Origin: Synechococcus sp. Tobar12-5m-g | GTDB lineage: Bacteria; Cyanobacteriota; Cyanobacteriia; PCC-6307; Cyanobiaceae | DNA length: 64,000 nucleotides | Reading direction: 5' to 3' | Assembly (NCBI RefSeq): GCF_024345415.1 | Contig: NZ_JAGQBB010000003.1 | Location: 98,990-162,989, forward strand | In this document: piece after piece, positions 25,789 to 35,392 of the stretch | How the letters are laid out: every line of letters begins with the position of its first letter | Numbering within the stretch: the first letter of the stretch is position 1 | Program-made: the position numbers and the translations under genes | Notes under the pieces: model-generated | Database searches by the model: none | Seen by the model: the letters and a program-made list of their open reading frames with translations, nothing else | Told to the model about the DNA's origin: nothing

Positions 25789-27909
25789 TTGATCCCGATC
25801 CTGCTCGGACATCCCTGGCCCCTGGGGGCGAGTCTCACCTCCCGGGGGGTCAACTTCTCGGTGGTGGCCCCCCTGGCCTCGCGGGTGGAACTGCTGCTGT
25901 TCCGCGATGGGGCAGCTGCGGAGCCCTACCGGGTGCTGAACCTCGACGGCCAGCACCGCTCAGGCGACCACTGGCATGGGGAGGTGGAGGGGGTCGGGAT
26001 CGGCTGCTGCTATGGCTACCGGGTCTACGGACCGCGCCAGCCGGGGATGCATGGCTTCAATCCCGCCAAGGTGCTGCTCGACCCTTGCGCCCGGGCGATC
26101 ACCGGCTGGGAGGTGTACCAGCGCCGGGACGCCACCGGCACGGTGCCCAACACCTCCTCCTGCCTGAAGGGGGTGGTGACGGAGAGGGACCGCTTCGACT
26201 TCGACGCCGCGCCAAGGCCCCGCCACAACTGGCAGCGCAGCGTGATCTATGAGCTCCACGTGGCGGGATTCAGCCACGGCGAAGGAAGCCCCACCCCAGC
26301 AGAGCGCCAGGGCACCCTGCTGGGCCTGATCGACACCCTCCCCTACCTGAAGAGCCTGGGGGTGACCACCATCGAGTTGCTGCCGGTGATGGCCTTCGAT
26401 CCCCAGGACGCCCCAACCGGCCGGCAGAACTACTGGGGCTACAGCCCCCTGAGCTGGATGGCACCGCACCAGGGCTACCTGGTCGGCCACGACCCCCTGG
26501 AGGCCCGGCAGCAGGTGAGAGCCCTGGTCACCGCCTGCCACCAGGCCGGCCTGGAGGTGCTGCTGGACGTGGTCTTCAACCACACCAGCGAGGGCAACCA
26601 GCAGGGCCCCACCCTCAGCTGGCGCGGCTTCGGCGATGCCCTCTATTACCAGCAAACCTCAGACGGCGATTACCTCGATGTGACCGGCTGCGGCAACACG
26701 ATCGCGGCCAACCGGCCCCTGGTGCGGCGCCTGATCCTGGAGGCCCTGCGCTGCTGGTCCCTGGAGCTCGGCATCGACGGCTTCCGCTTCGATCTGGGCA
26801 TCGCCCTCTCCCGGGGGGAAGGACTGGCCCCCCTGGACCAACCGCCCCTGTTCGAGGAGATCGAGGCCGATCCTGAGCTGAGCGATCTGAAGCTGGTCAG
26901 CGAACCGTGGGACTGCGGCGGCCTTTACCGGCTCAGCGACTTCCCTGCCCAACGGATGGGCACCTGGAACGGCCGCTTCCGCGACGATTTGCGCCGCTTC
27001 TGGAAAGGCGATGAGGACTGCAGCTGGTTGATGGCGCAGCGTCTGGCGGGCAGCCCCGATCTTTACGGAGGCCGGCCACCGGCCGTGGGCCGCAGCATCA
27101 CCTTCATCACAGCCCACGACGGCTTCACCCTGGCAGATCTGGTCAGTTACAACGGCAAGCACAACCTGGCCAACGGCGAGGACAACCGCGACGGCGACAA
27201 CCACAACAACAGCTGGAACCACGGCATCGAGGGGCCCAGCAGCGACCATGCCATCACCGCCCTGCGCAACCGCCAGCAGCGCAACCTCCTGGCCACCCTG
27301 CTGCTGGCCCCGGGGGTGCCGATGCTGCTGATGGGCGACGAGGTGCGTCGCAGCCAGGGGGGCAACAACAACACCTGGTGCCAGAACAATCCCCTGGGCT
27401 GGATGCACTGGCGCCCCGATGCTGCGGATCTGGGCCTGCTTCAGTTCCTGCAACGGCTGCTGCGGTTGCGCCAGCAGCTGGCGGGCCTGTTGAACCCCGA
27501 GCAGCCCTACGCCGAGGGCAAACCGGGACGACCCAGCGACGCCACAACCCTCTGGCGGGAATGGCACGGGGTGGAACTGCATCGGCCCGACTGGGGCAAC
27601 TGGTCCCACACCTTGGCCTGGAGCCTGCACAGCGCCGAGCGCGGTCCGCTGCTCTGGTGCGGCCTTAACGCGTTCAGCAAGGCCATCCATTTCGACCTGC
27701 CTGCCCCCTCCCTGGGCTGGCTGCGGCTGATCGACACCGCCCTGCCCAGCGGCGAGGATATCCCGCTCCACCCGGAACTCTGGAGTCCGAAAGGGGTGCC
27801 CCTGGAGAGTCGCAGCCTGCTGCTGATGGTTGCGCCCGGCCTGTTGCGGGCGGAATTCAGCGAAGCGGGCGGCGGGAATCGAACCCGCATCATCAGCCTG
27901 GAGGGCTGA
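25789..27909 (+). CDS. glgX: Glycogen debranching enzyme (isoamylase-type, GlgX)
   Basis: N-terminal CBM48 domain (GHPWPLGASLTSRGVNFSV) followed by a GH13 barrel. GH13 regions are visible: DVVFNHT, GFRFDLGIAL with the nucleophile Asp, SEPWDCGG with the acid Glu, and TAHDGFTL with the third Asp. It cleaves alpha-1,6 branches of glycogen during breakdown. I prefer the TTG at 25789, where homology begins; the frame is open back to 25663. The C-terminus is odd: the last dozen or so codons (EAGGGNRTRIISLEG) are read antisense through a tRNA-Gly remnant, and the stop codon lies inside it, so the native end has probably been altered or simply overlaps an old tRNA gene. Confidence 0.92.
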   Translation: MIPILLGHPWPLGASLTSRGVNFSVVAPLASRVELLLFRDGAAAEPYRVLNLDGQHRSGDHWHGEVEGVGIGCCYGYRVYGPRQPGMHGFNPAKVLLDPCARAITGWEVYQRRDATGTVPNTSSCLKGVVTERDRFDFDAAPRPRHNWQRSVIYELHVAGFSHGEGSPTPAERQGTLLGLIDTLPYLKSLGVTTIELLPVMAFDPQDAPTGRQNYWGYSPLSWMAPHQGYLVGHDPLEARQQVRALVTACHQAGLEVLLDVVFNHTSEGNQQGPTLSWRGFGDALYYQQTSDGDYLDVTGCGNTIAANRPLVRRLILEALRCWSLELGIDGFRFDLGIALSRGEGLAPLDQPPLFEEIEADPELSDLKLVSEPWDCGGLYRLSDFPAQRMGTWNGRFRDDLRRFWKGDEDCSWLMAQRLAGSPDLYGGRPPAVGRSITFITAHDGFTLADLVSYNGKHNLANGEDNRDGDNHNNSWNHGIEGPSSDHAITALRNRQQRNLLATLLLAPGVPMLLMGDEVRRSQGGNNNTWCQNNPLGWMHWRPDAADLGLLQFLQRLLRLRQQLAGLLNPEQPYAEGKPGRPSDATTLWREWHGVELHRPDWGNWSHTLAWSLHSAERGPLLWCGLNAFSKAIHFDLPAPSLGWLRLIDTALPSGEDIPLHPELWSPKGVPLESRSLLLMVAPGLLRAEFSEAGGGNRTRIISLEG
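27864..27909 (-). other. tRNA-Gly(TCC) 3' fragment
   Basis: On the minus strand: anticodon stem and loop TCAGC-CCTCCAG-GCTGA with anticodon TCC, T arm GCGGG-TTCGATT-CCCGC, acceptor strand CGCCCGC and discriminator T. Position 33 is C instead of the universal T and position 38 is G, so the loop is altered. The 5' acceptor strand and D arm are absent to the right. It is therefore a remnant. By the usual rule the foreign segment would lie to the right of it, towards the IS element. It overlaps the end of glgX. Confidence 0.7.
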
Positions 27910-28078
27910 ACCATCAATCACCCAGTCTCATTGCAATGTCTGACTTCTCAACAAGGAAACCGCGCGATGGGAGATGTTTGGTGAGATGCTTTTCCTCCTG
28001 AAGCCCTTGGCGCTGCAGGGACTGGCGAGACGGGCTGGCCGGGGATCCACGGGTCGCCCCAGGCCTTATTCAGGTTCA

Positions 28079-29345
28079 GGGCACCTCAAATCATTGAGAT
28101 TTCCGAGACAGTCTTGCGAAACCACTGGGAATTTGTCTGCACGTGCAGTTCTGCCAAGTGAATGGCTTTCATGACTTCATCGCGGGGCTATTTTGCCCCT
28201 GACGCATGATCAGACAACCAGCGCTGCTTTTCGTTGGAGTGCAGGTAACGCAGAAAGTTGTAAGTCAGAATTCGCAGTCTCCACCAAGCTCTCGTTCCTG
28301 CCAGGCCGATCAGCCTTGTCAGCTTGCCGCGCATGCAGGTTGTGATGAGACCAAAGACATGCTCAACCCTTGCCCGCACTTTTGATCGCATCTTGTGCCG
28401 CTCCTGTGCTTGCTCGCTCAATGGATGGCTGCGCGCACCCTTCTCATGAATGCGACTCTCAAACCCAGCCAAATCGAGAAGATCCTCTGACCGGGCCCAT
28501 GCATAGCCGGACTCAGCCCAGACAAAGTCATCGCTGTTCTCAGGATCCAGCACCTGCGGGAGCATCTGGCTGTCGTGGATGTTGGCTGGGGTAATGGCAA
28601 ACCTGCGGATGAAACCATGCCTTGCATCAATGCAGATGCTGTTCTTGAATCCGTAGTGGCTGATGCCATGCTTTTTCACCCAAAGAGCGTCAAGATCCTT
28701 CTGGCGCAACTGTTCTGGCTTGTCGCTCCACCCTTCTGGCAACTGGCCAGCTTTGATGGTCTTGTTCTCCTCCCGTGAGTCTCGCTGTCTGGGGACAGGA
28801 ACCAGCGTGGCATCGATGATCTGCCCACCACGGGCCTCCAGTCCCTTGGATGACAGGTGCTCCTCAAACCGTTCAAAAAGCTCGAGGATGACGCCCGCCT
28901 TGCAGAGTCGCTCGCGGAAAAAAGCAATGGTAGTGGCATCGGGAATGGTCTTCATCACTCCCAGTCCGACAAAGTCCTCGAATCAGCGCCTGTCATTGAC
29001 CTGGAACTCCAGCTCCTCAACCGCAAGCGAAAGGCAAGGCCTACGCTCAGGTTGAACAGCTGGTGCAACACCAGCTTCTTGAAGAGGATGATCGGATCAA
29101 TCCGCTTACGACCAGCATTACTCTTGCGTTCATCACTGTAAAAGTTCGCCAGCAGTGGCCTGAAGGCTTCCCAGGGAATCGCTTCGGATAGGGTCGCTAG
29201 CGTCGGCTTTTTGCTCTGAAGATGTTGAGTTCGCTTCTCCTCGTCCCAGAACCCACGCTGTCCGATTCAGTTACGTTGAACTGAACATATTCTATCGTGG
29301 TATTTGATCAGCGCTATGGGCGTTGAGGGATTTTTCGAGGTGCCC
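28079..29345. mobile_element. Decayed IS5-family insertion sequence, about 1.27 kb
   Basis: The ends carry inverted repeats: GGGCACCTCAAA at 28079-28090 and its counterpart GGGCACCTCGAA read inward from 29345, matching at 11 of 12 bases. Between them lies one IS5-type transposase gene on the minus strand. The size is normal for IS5. Flanking bases (TTCA on the left, ATCA on the right) do not give a clean target duplication. The transposase frame is broken, so the copy is not autonomous. Confidence 0.75.
28188..29266 (-). pseudogene. IS5-family transposase, interrupted
   Basis: The N-terminal part (QRGFWDEEKRTQHLQSKKP, then AIPWEAFRPLLANFY) is read from about 29260. After LFNLS the frame is disturbed by some 23 extra bases at 29019-29044. 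The family sequence EELEFQVNDRR then resumes in another frame and meets a TGA at 28983-28985 where Ser is expected. The remainder (FEDFVGLGVMKTIPDATTIA to the stop at 28188) is a 256-codon open frame with the DDE core, for example IIDATLVPVPRQ and HNIHDSQ-type residues. Two independent lesions make this a true pseudogene. Confidence 0.8.
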
Positions 29346-29644
29346 ATCAGTGATGGAGGATTCTACAAAGCGAGACGTCTAGTTTCCTCCCATAGGCCCG
29401 TTCGCCTCGAAGAGCACACTGTGGGCAGTCCTAAAAAACGTTTCATTGACGATCATCTACCGTCCTGATGCAGGTGGGTCCACCATTGCAGCGGTCGCTC
29501 ATCATTCGTACCGGACTGAGTTCTGGCCATGGTGCGTCCAAGACAGCTGATGACCGCTCTGCTCAGACTTCAGCCAATACCGTGATTGGTTAGAACCCAG
29601 GGCCGACCTGAACCACCAGAATCCCGCCAGCCCCTGCCTGATTC
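29346..29644. other. Non-coding stretch between the IS and the ligase gene
   Basis: About 300 bp with no supported gene. A ligase-associated DNA exonuclease gene often precedes the ligase; no trace of it is seen here. The last 30 bases must hold the ligase ribosome-binding site, but no strong match is visible. Confidence 0.45.
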
Positions 29645-31324
29645 GTGCACGCCTTCTGCGCCCTCTTCGAGACGCTCGATTGCAGCAGCGGCACCAACGC
29701 CCGCGTCGATGCATTGGCGGGCTACTTCACCGCCGCGCCCCCAGCCGATGGCGCTTGGGCCCTGCAGTTGCTGCTGGGCAAGCGCCGCAAACGGCTGCTC
29801 ACCGGCCGGCGGCTGCGTCAGGTCTGCCTCGAGGCGGCGGGCCTGCCGGAGTGGCTGTTCGATGCCTGCCACGCCCAGGTGGGCGATTCGGCCGAAACCA
29901 TCGCCCTGCTGCTGCCGCAACTGGCCCTGCCGGCCGCAGCGCCCCTGGGCCTGCCCCTGCACCAGTGGATGGCCGAGCGCCTGCCGGCCCTGGCGGCGCT
30001 GGAGCCCGATGCCCAGGCGGCTGCGGTGCTGGCGATCTGGGCTGCCCTGCCGCCAGCCCAGGTGTTCCTGTTCAACAAATTGCTCACCGGCGGCTTCCGC
30101 GTCGGGGTGTCCGGCGGGCTGGTCACCCGCGCCCTAGCCCGGGTGGCCAGGGTGGAGGAGGCGGAGCTGGCCCACCGGTTGATGGGCGGATTTGAGCCTT
30201 CGGCGGCGGCGTTCTCGGCCCTGCTGGCCCCGGCTAACGCCGACGCCGCCACGCCGATCAGCCGCCCCTACCCTTTCTTCCTTGCCAGTCCACTGGAGCC
30301 CGGGCGGCTGCAGGGTACAGACCCAGCCGCCTGGCAGGTGGAGTGGAAGTGGGACGGCATCCGCGGCCAGTTGATCCGCCGTGCCGGCACCACCTTCCTC
30401 TGGAGCCGCGGCGAGGAGCTGATCAACGACAGCTTTCCCGACCTGGTGGCCCTTGGCGACGCCCTGCCCGACGGCACCGTGCTCGACGGTGAGGTGATCA
30501 TCTGGCGGGCCGAACAGGAGCAGCCCGAACCCTTCGCAAGCCTGCAGCGGCGCCTGGGGCGCCTCAAGCCCGGCGCCGCCCTGGTTCGCGAGGCGCCGGC
30601 CGCCTTCGTGGCCTACGACCTGCTGGAGCAGGGGGGCCGCGACCGGCGCCCAGAACCCCTGCGCCTCCGCTTCGCCGCCCTGGATGCGCTGCAGCAGGCG
30701 CTCCCTTCGGCGGCAGACTCGCCTTCGGCCGGGCGCCTGCGCCGCTCCAGCCGCCTGCCCCTGCCCGCCTGGGAGGCGCTGGAGCTACTGCGGCAGCAGG
30801 CCCGGGCCGCCGGCGCCGAGGGGCTGATGCTCAAGGCGCTCGATTCGCCCTATCTGGCGGGGCGCCGGCGCGGCAGCTGGTGGAAGCACAAGCTGGAGCC
30901 CTGGCGCCTTGATGCGGTGCTGCTCTACGCCCAGGCCGGCAGCGGCCGCCGCGCCAACCTCTTCACCGACTACACCTTCGGCCTCTGGGCCAAGCCGGCG
31001 GGTGCGGGCGATCCTGCCGAGCGGGAGCTTGTGAGCTTCGCCAAGGCCTACTCCGGCCTCGACGACGCCGAATTCACCGAGCTCGACCGCTGGATCCGCC
31101 GGCACACCACCGAGCGCTTCGGACCAGCGCGGGCGGTGCAGCCGTTGCAGGTGTTCGAGCTGGCCTTCGAGGGGCTGCAGGCCTCGAAGCGGCACAAGAG
31201 CGGCATCGCCGTGCGCTTCCCCCGCATCGCCCGCTGGCGCCGCGACAAGCCCGCCGCCGAAGCCGACACGCTCGAGTCCGCCCTGGCGCTGCTGCAGACC
31301 GTCGACCCTGATCATGATCGATAG
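29645..31324 (+). CDS. ATP-dependent DNA ligase (ligase-associated repair cluster type)
   Basis: 559 residues from a GTG (V/MHAFCALFETLDCSSGTNA). An N-terminal helical DNA-binding domain occupies residues 1-200. The adenylation domain has the active lysine Lys235 in EWKWDGIRGQ, and motifs DGEVIIW and LMLKALDSPY follow; the OB-fold domain is at the end. It seals nicks with ATP. In many bacteria this ligase travels with a DEXH helicase, a nuclease and the phosphoesterase PdeM as a DNA-damage-response set. Here the helicase follows after a VapBC pair, and PdeM lies at 39.9 kb. The main NAD-dependent ligase would be elsewhere. Confidence 0.92.
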   Translation: MHAFCALFETLDCSSGTNARVDALAGYFTAAPPADGAWALQLLLGKRRKRLLTGRRLRQVCLEAAGLPEWLFDACHAQVGDSAETIALLLPQLALPAAAPLGLPLHQWMAERLPALAALEPDAQAAAVLAIWAALPPAQVFLFNKLLTGGFRVGVSGGLVTRALARVARVEEAELAHRLMGGFEPSAAAFSALLAPANADAATPISRPYPFFLASPLEPGRLQGTDPAAWQVEWKWDGIRGQLIRRAGTTFLWSRGEELINDSFPDLVALGDALPDGTVLDGEVIIWRAEQEQPEPFASLQRRLGRLKPGAALVREAPAAFVAYDLLEQGGRDRRPEPLRLRFAALDALQQALPSAADSPSAGRLRRSSRLPLPAWEALELLRQQARAAGAEGLMLKALDSPYLAGRRRGSWWKHKLEPWRLDAVLLYAQAGSGRRANLFTDYTFGLWAKPAGAGDPAERELVSFAKAYSGLDDAEFTELDRWIRRHTTERFGPARAVQPLQVFELAFEGLQASKRHKSGIAVRFPRIARWRRDKPAAEADTLESALALLQTVDPDHDR

Positions 31325-31372
31325 GCTGGTGGAAAAAGGTGGATTTCCACCTCACCGGTTTTGTCCCCCACG

Positions 31373-31639
31373 ATGGCTCTCAACCTCAAGGACGATGCGC
31401 TTCACGCAGCTGTTCGCGATCTGGCCCGTCGCCGGGGCCAGACCCTCACCGCGGCCGTGAGCCAGGCAGTGCAGGAGGCCCTGGAACGGGAGCGTCAGGT
31501 CGAGGCCCTTCGGGTGGTTCCTTTCCCCGTGGACGAGCGTCTGCTGGCCATCGCCCGCCGCTGCGCCCAGCGGCCCGACCTTGATGTGCGCAGTGCCGAA
31601 GCGATCTGCGGCTTCGACGAGGACGGTCTGCCGACATGA
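31373..31639 (+). CDS. vapB: VapB-type antitoxin
   Basis: 88 residues from the ATG at 31373 (MALNLKDDALHAAVRDLA). The N-terminus is a short ribbon-helix-helix-like DNA-binding segment of the Rv0623/PSK type (LKDDALHAAVRDLARRRGQ then TAAVSQAVQEALERE). The acidic tail (RSAEAICGFDEDGLPT) is the toxin-binding end. Its stop overlaps the VapC start by 4 bp. It neutralises the toxin and normally represses the operon. Confidence 0.85.
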   Translation: MALNLKDDALHAAVRDLARRRGQTLTAAVSQAVQEALERERQVEALRVVPFPVDERLLAIARRCAQRPDLDVRSAEAICGFDEDGLPT

Positions 31640-32067
31640 GCGCCGATCCGCCGATGGCCATGGTGGTGGACACATCCGCCCTGTTGACAGTTCTGCTCCT
31701 GGAGGCCAAGGCAGAGCGCTACCTGGAGCGGATCAGCCGCTGTCCACGCTGCCTGGTGGCGGCTCCCACCTGGCTGGAAACGGCGATCGTGCTCCAGGCC
31801 CGCAAGGGCGAAGGCGCCGAAGGCGATCTCGACCTGTTCCTGCAGGAGGGTCCGTTCGAGATTGTTCCGTTCGATCACCAGCTGGCACGCCATGCCCAAC
31901 GGGCCTGGCAGCGCTACGGCAAGGGCCGACACCCCGCCGGCCTGAACCTGGGGGATTGCTTCAGCTATGCCCTCGCCGCCGGCCTGCAGCTTCCACTGCT
32001 GTTCAAGGGTCACGATTTCACCCTCACCGACATCGCCCCGGTGCTGACGCCGCCGCTGCGCCGTTGA
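31636..32067 (+). CDS. vapC: VapC-type PIN-domain ribonuclease toxin
   Basis: 143 residues. The PIN active-site acids are present: Asp12 in VVDTSALL, Glu48 in PTWLETAIVL and Asp107 in LNLGDCFSYALA. VapC toxins cut tRNA or rRNA when the antitoxin is lost. It overlaps vapB by 4 bp. Its TGA stop at 32065-32067 overlaps the TTG start of the helicase, so translation of the repair helicase may depend on ribosomes finishing vapC. The pair is wedged between ligase and helicase genes that are usually adjacent. Confidence 0.88.
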   Translation: MSADPPMAMVVDTSALLTVLLLEAKAERYLERISRCPRCLVAAPTWLETAIVLQARKGEGAEGDLDLFLQEGPFEIVPFDHQLARHAQRAWQRYGKGRHPAGLNLGDCFSYALAAGLQLPLLFKGHDFTLTDIAPVLTPPLRR

Positions 32068-34610
32068 GCCGAGCCGCCACCCTCGCCCCGATCGAAGCCT
32101 GGTTCGAGCAGCAGGGCTGGCGGCCGCTGCCGTTCCAGCGCCAGTGCTGGAAGGCGTTCCTGGCCGGCCGCAGCGGCCTGATCCAGGTGCCCACCGGCTC
32201 CGGCAAAACCTATGCCGCCGTGATGGGGCCGATCGCCGAACTGCTGGCGGAAACGGCGGGTCACGCCAGCCCCCCCAGCGGCCTGCGCCTGCTCTACCTC
32301 ACCCCCCTGCGGGCCCTCAGCCGCGACCTGGCCCTGGCGATCCGGCTGCCGATCGAAGCGATGGCCTGGCCGCTGCGGGTGGGCATCCGCAACGGCGACA
32401 CCCCCAGCTCCGAGCGCGCCCGCCATCTCAGGAACCCGCCCCAGATCCTGATCACCACGCCGGAGTCGCTTTCGGTGCTGCTGGCTGGCAAGGCGGCGAC
32501 GGAGCTGTTCGGCAGCCTCGAGGCCGTGGTGCTCGATGAGTGGCACGAGCTGATGGGCAGCAAGCGCGGCAGCCAGTGCGAGCTCTGCCTGAGCTGGCTG
32601 CGCCGCCACCGCCCTGGCCTGCGCAGCTGGGCGATCAGCGCCACGATTGGCAATCTCCAGGAGGCCGCCAACGCGGCCGTTGGCATCGGCCCAGGCCCCC
32701 AGGGGCACCCCGCTGGCGCCCCCGATCCGCTGATCATCACGGCGAAGCTGCGCCGGGGCACCGCCATCCGCAGCCTGCTGCCGGAGTCGATCGATGGGTT
32801 CCCCTGGGCCGGCCACCTGGGTCTGCGCATGCACGAGGAGCTGGTGGCGGCGCTCGATCCGGCCATCTCCACCCTGCTGTTCACCAACACCCGCAACCAG
32901 GCCGAGCGCTGGCACCAGTGCCTCCGCTACGCCTGCCCGGAGATGGGGGGCGCCCTGGCCCTGCACCACAGCGCGATCGACCGGCAGGAGCGCGAGGCGA
33001 TCGAGGCGGGCGTGAAAAGCGGCGCGATCCGCTGGGTGGTCTGCACCAGCTCCCTGGATCTGGGGGTGGATTTCCAGCCGGTGGAGCGGGTGGTGCAGAT
33101 CGGCTCCGCCAAGAACCTGGCCCGGCTGCTGCAGCGGGCCGGCCGCTCCGCCCACAACCCCGGCGGCACCTCCCAGGTGCTGTTTCTGCCCACCAATGCG
33201 CTTGAACTACTGGAGGTGAGCGCGATGCGGCGCGGCCTGGCCGAAGGGTTGGTGGAGGTGCGGCGGCCGCCGGTGGCGCCCCTGGATGTGCTTCTTCAGC
33301 ACCTCACCAGCCTGGCCTGCGGACCCGGCTTCGAACCGGAGCGGGAGCTGGCGGCGGTGCGCAGCGCCTGGAGTTTCCGCAGCCTCAGCGACGGCGACTG
33401 GCAGTGGTGCATTCGCTTCCTCGAGCAGGGGGGCGACTGCCTGGGCGCCTATCCCCGCTTCCGCAAACTCGAGCGGGATCCGGTGGCGGCCGGGCCGGAG
33501 GCCCCCTTCCGCTACCGGATCAGCGACCCGGCCCTGGCCCGCCTGCACCGGCTCAACATCGGCACGATCACCGCTGACCGCGCTGTCACGGTGAAGGTGG
33601 TGCGCGGCGCCCGGCTCGGCCAGGTGGAGGAGTCGTTCGTGGCCCGGCTCAAGCCGGGCGATGTGTTCTTCTTTGCCGGCCGCCAGCTGGAATTCGTGCG
33701 GCTGCGGGAGATGAGGGCCCTGGTGAAGGCCAGCACAAAGAAAAGCCGGACGGTGCCGGCCTGGGCCGGCGGGCAGATGGCGCTCTCCGATCTGCTGGCC
33801 AGCCACCTGCGCCGTGAGGTGCACCGCTGCGCCGAGGCCCTGGCGTCGACAGACCCCAGCCGCGCCGGACTCGACAACCCCGAGCTGCGCGCCCTGGAGC
33901 CGTTGCTCCGCCGCCAGGCGGACCTGTCGCGGATTCCCCGCCTGGATCAGTTTCTGGTCGAAACCTGCCGCAGCCGCGAGGGCAGCCACCTGTTCGCCTA
34001 TCCCTTCGAGGGGCGCTTCGTGCACGAGGGGCTCGGCTTCCTCTGGGCCGGGCGGCTGACCCGCCACCGCAGCAGCACCATCACCGTGTCGGTGAACGAC
34101 TACGGCTTCGAGTTGCTGGCGCCCCGGGGCTACCCCTTCGCGGAGCTGATCGCGTGCCATGGCGAGGAGCTGCTCGACAGCGCCGCCTTGCAGGCGGATC
34201 TGGAAGCCACGATCAATCTGTCGGAGATCTGCCGCCGACGCTTCCGGGCCATCGCCCAGATCGCCGGGCTGGTGGTGAACGGCTACCCAGGCCAGAGCAA
34301 GAGCGGCGGCCAGCTCCAGATCAGCGCCGCCCTGCTGTTCGATGTGTTCCAGCGCCACGAGCCCGGCAGTCTGCTGCTGGAGCAGGCGCGCCAGGAGGTG
34401 ATCGCGGAGCAGCTGGAGCTCGGCCGGCTGCAGGCGGCGCTGCAGCGGCTGCAGGCCAGCGCCCTGCTGCTGGAGACCACCGCCCGCCCGGGCCCCCTGG
34501 CCTTCCCCTTGCTGGTGGAGCGGCTCAACAACAACCGCATGAGCAGCGAGTCGGTGCTGGAGCGGGTGCAGCGGCTGGTGGCCGAGGCCCGCAAAGCCGA
34601 GGAGATCTAA
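32064..34610 (+). CDS. Ligase-associated DEXH-box helicase (Lhr-type)
   Basis: From the TTG at 32064 the protein has 848 residues, the usual length. Walker A is PTGSGKT at 43-49, motif II is DEWH at 158-161, and motif III (WAISATIG) and motif VI (LLQRAGRSAHNPGG) follow. The C-terminal part has the Lhr-type winged-helix and beta domains. It is a 3'-5' superfamily 2 helicase predicted to act with the neighbouring ligase in DNA repair. The open frame continues back to 31581, but that region is vapBC in other frames, so the TTG overlapping the vapC stop is the sensible start. Confidence 0.92.
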   Translation: MSRAATLAPIEAWFEQQGWRPLPFQRQCWKAFLAGRSGLIQVPTGSGKTYAAVMGPIAELLAETAGHASPPSGLRLLYLTPLRALSRDLALAIRLPIEAMAWPLRVGIRNGDTPSSERARHLRNPPQILITTPESLSVLLAGKAATELFGSLEAVVLDEWHELMGSKRGSQCELCLSWLRRHRPGLRSWAISATIGNLQEAANAAVGIGPGPQGHPAGAPDPLIITAKLRRGTAIRSLLPESIDGFPWAGHLGLRMHEELVAALDPAISTLLFTNTRNQAERWHQCLRYACPEMGGALALHHSAIDRQEREAIEAGVKSGAIRWVVCTSSLDLGVDFQPVERVVQIGSAKNLARLLQRAGRSAHNPGGTSQVLFLPTNALELLEVSAMRRGLAEGLVEVRRPPVAPLDVLLQHLTSLACGPGFEPERELAAVRSAWSFRSLSDGDWQWCIRFLEQGGDCLGAYPRFRKLERDPVAAGPEAPFRYRISDPALARLHRLNIGTITADRAVTVKVVRGARLGQVEESFVARLKPGDVFFFAGRQLEFVRLREMRALVKASTKKSRTVPAWAGGQMALSDLLASHLRREVHRCAEALASTDPSRAGLDNPELRALEPLLRRQADLSRIPRLDQFLVETCRSREGSHLFAYPFEGRFVHEGLGFLWAGRLTRHRSSTITVSVNDYGFELLAPRGYPFAELIACHGEELLDSAALQADLEATINLSEICRRRFRAIAQIAGLVVNGYPGQSKSGGQLQISAALLFDVFQRHEPGSLLLEQARQEVIAEQLELGRLQAALQRLQASALLLETTARPGPLAFPLLVERLNNNRMSSESVLERVQRLVAEARKAEEI

Positions 34611-34666
34611 CGTTCGGTGAATCTGCTCCGGGAACTGCCTAACCTGATCGCAGCCAGGCCCAAAGC

Positions 34667-35392
34667 GTGAAACGACTGATCTATTGGCTGCTGGGCGAGC
34701 GGGCCGGCCGGGTTGTGGTCGGTAGTTGGCGCTGGCTCTGGGGCCTGCCGGTGGAGTCGGGCGGCAAGGTGGCCGTGGCCGTGGCCGAGGAATCCCTGCA
34801 GTCGATGCAGGAATCGGTGCAGCAACTGGCCAAGGCGGTGGCCCAGCAGGTGGGTGCCTACGAGCGGGCCAAGAAGAAGTACCAGGACAAAACCCGCGAG
34901 CTCAGTTCCTTCGAACAGCAGGCGCTGCTGGCCCAGTCGGCCGGGCAGGAGGAAGGGGCGCGGCTGGCGATGGGCCGCGCCATCGGCATCGAGAAGCTGC
35001 TGCCCGCGCTGGAGCAGCAGGTGAACCAGGCCGAAGTGTTCGTGAACGCCTCCAAGGACAAGCTCAACCGGGAGCGCCTCAAGCTCGAGCAGTACAAGTC
35101 CGACATGCAGAACATGAAGGACCTGGCTGAGGTGAACGCGGCACTCGAATCGATTGCCAAGGTCAACAACGACTTCAACATCGGCTCGGCCCGCTCCTCC
35201 TTCGAAACGGCCAAGCGGGCTGTGGAGGGCCGGCACTTCACCAGCGCCGCCCTGGCCGAACTCTCCGAGAATCCCCAGGAGAAAATCACCGCCGATCTCG
35301 AGCAGATGACCCTTGACGAGGAGGTGTCCCAGCGGCTGAAGCGGCTCGAAGCGGCGCCGATCCTCCGGCTTCCGGAAACTCCCCAGCCATGA
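34667..35392 (+). CDS. PspA/IM30-family membrane-stress protein
   Basis: 241 residues, mostly long coiled coil (about 55-210) after a short N-terminal part. It matches the PspA/IM30 fold: an amphipathic N-terminus, AEESLQSMQESVQQLAKAVA, long heptads and FNIGSARSSFETAKRAVEG. Family members form ESCRT-III-like assemblies that protect bacterial or thylakoid membranes. This is a divergent member and not obviously the canonical Vipp1. Its stop overlaps the next gene's ATG by 4 bp, so the two are likely made together. Confidence 0.75.
   Translation: MKRLIYWLLGERAGRVVVGSWRWLWGLPVESGGKVAVAVAEESLQSMQESVQQLAKAVAQQVGAYERAKKKYQDKTRELSSFEQQALLAQSAGQEEGARLAMGRAIGIEKLLPALEQQVNQAEVFVNASKDKLNRERLKLEQYKSDMQNMKDLAEVNAALESIAKVNNDFNIGSARSSFETAKRAVEGRHFTSAALAELSENPQEKITADLEQMTLDEEVSQRLKRLEAAPILRLPETPQP

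Noticed and set aside
26659..27921. 420-codon frame antisense to glgX
   Set aside because: Shadow of the GH13 gene, without any recognisable motif.
31581..32063. N-terminal extension of the DEXH helicase
   Set aside because: The bases encode VapBC in other frames; helicase homology begins after the TTG at 32064.
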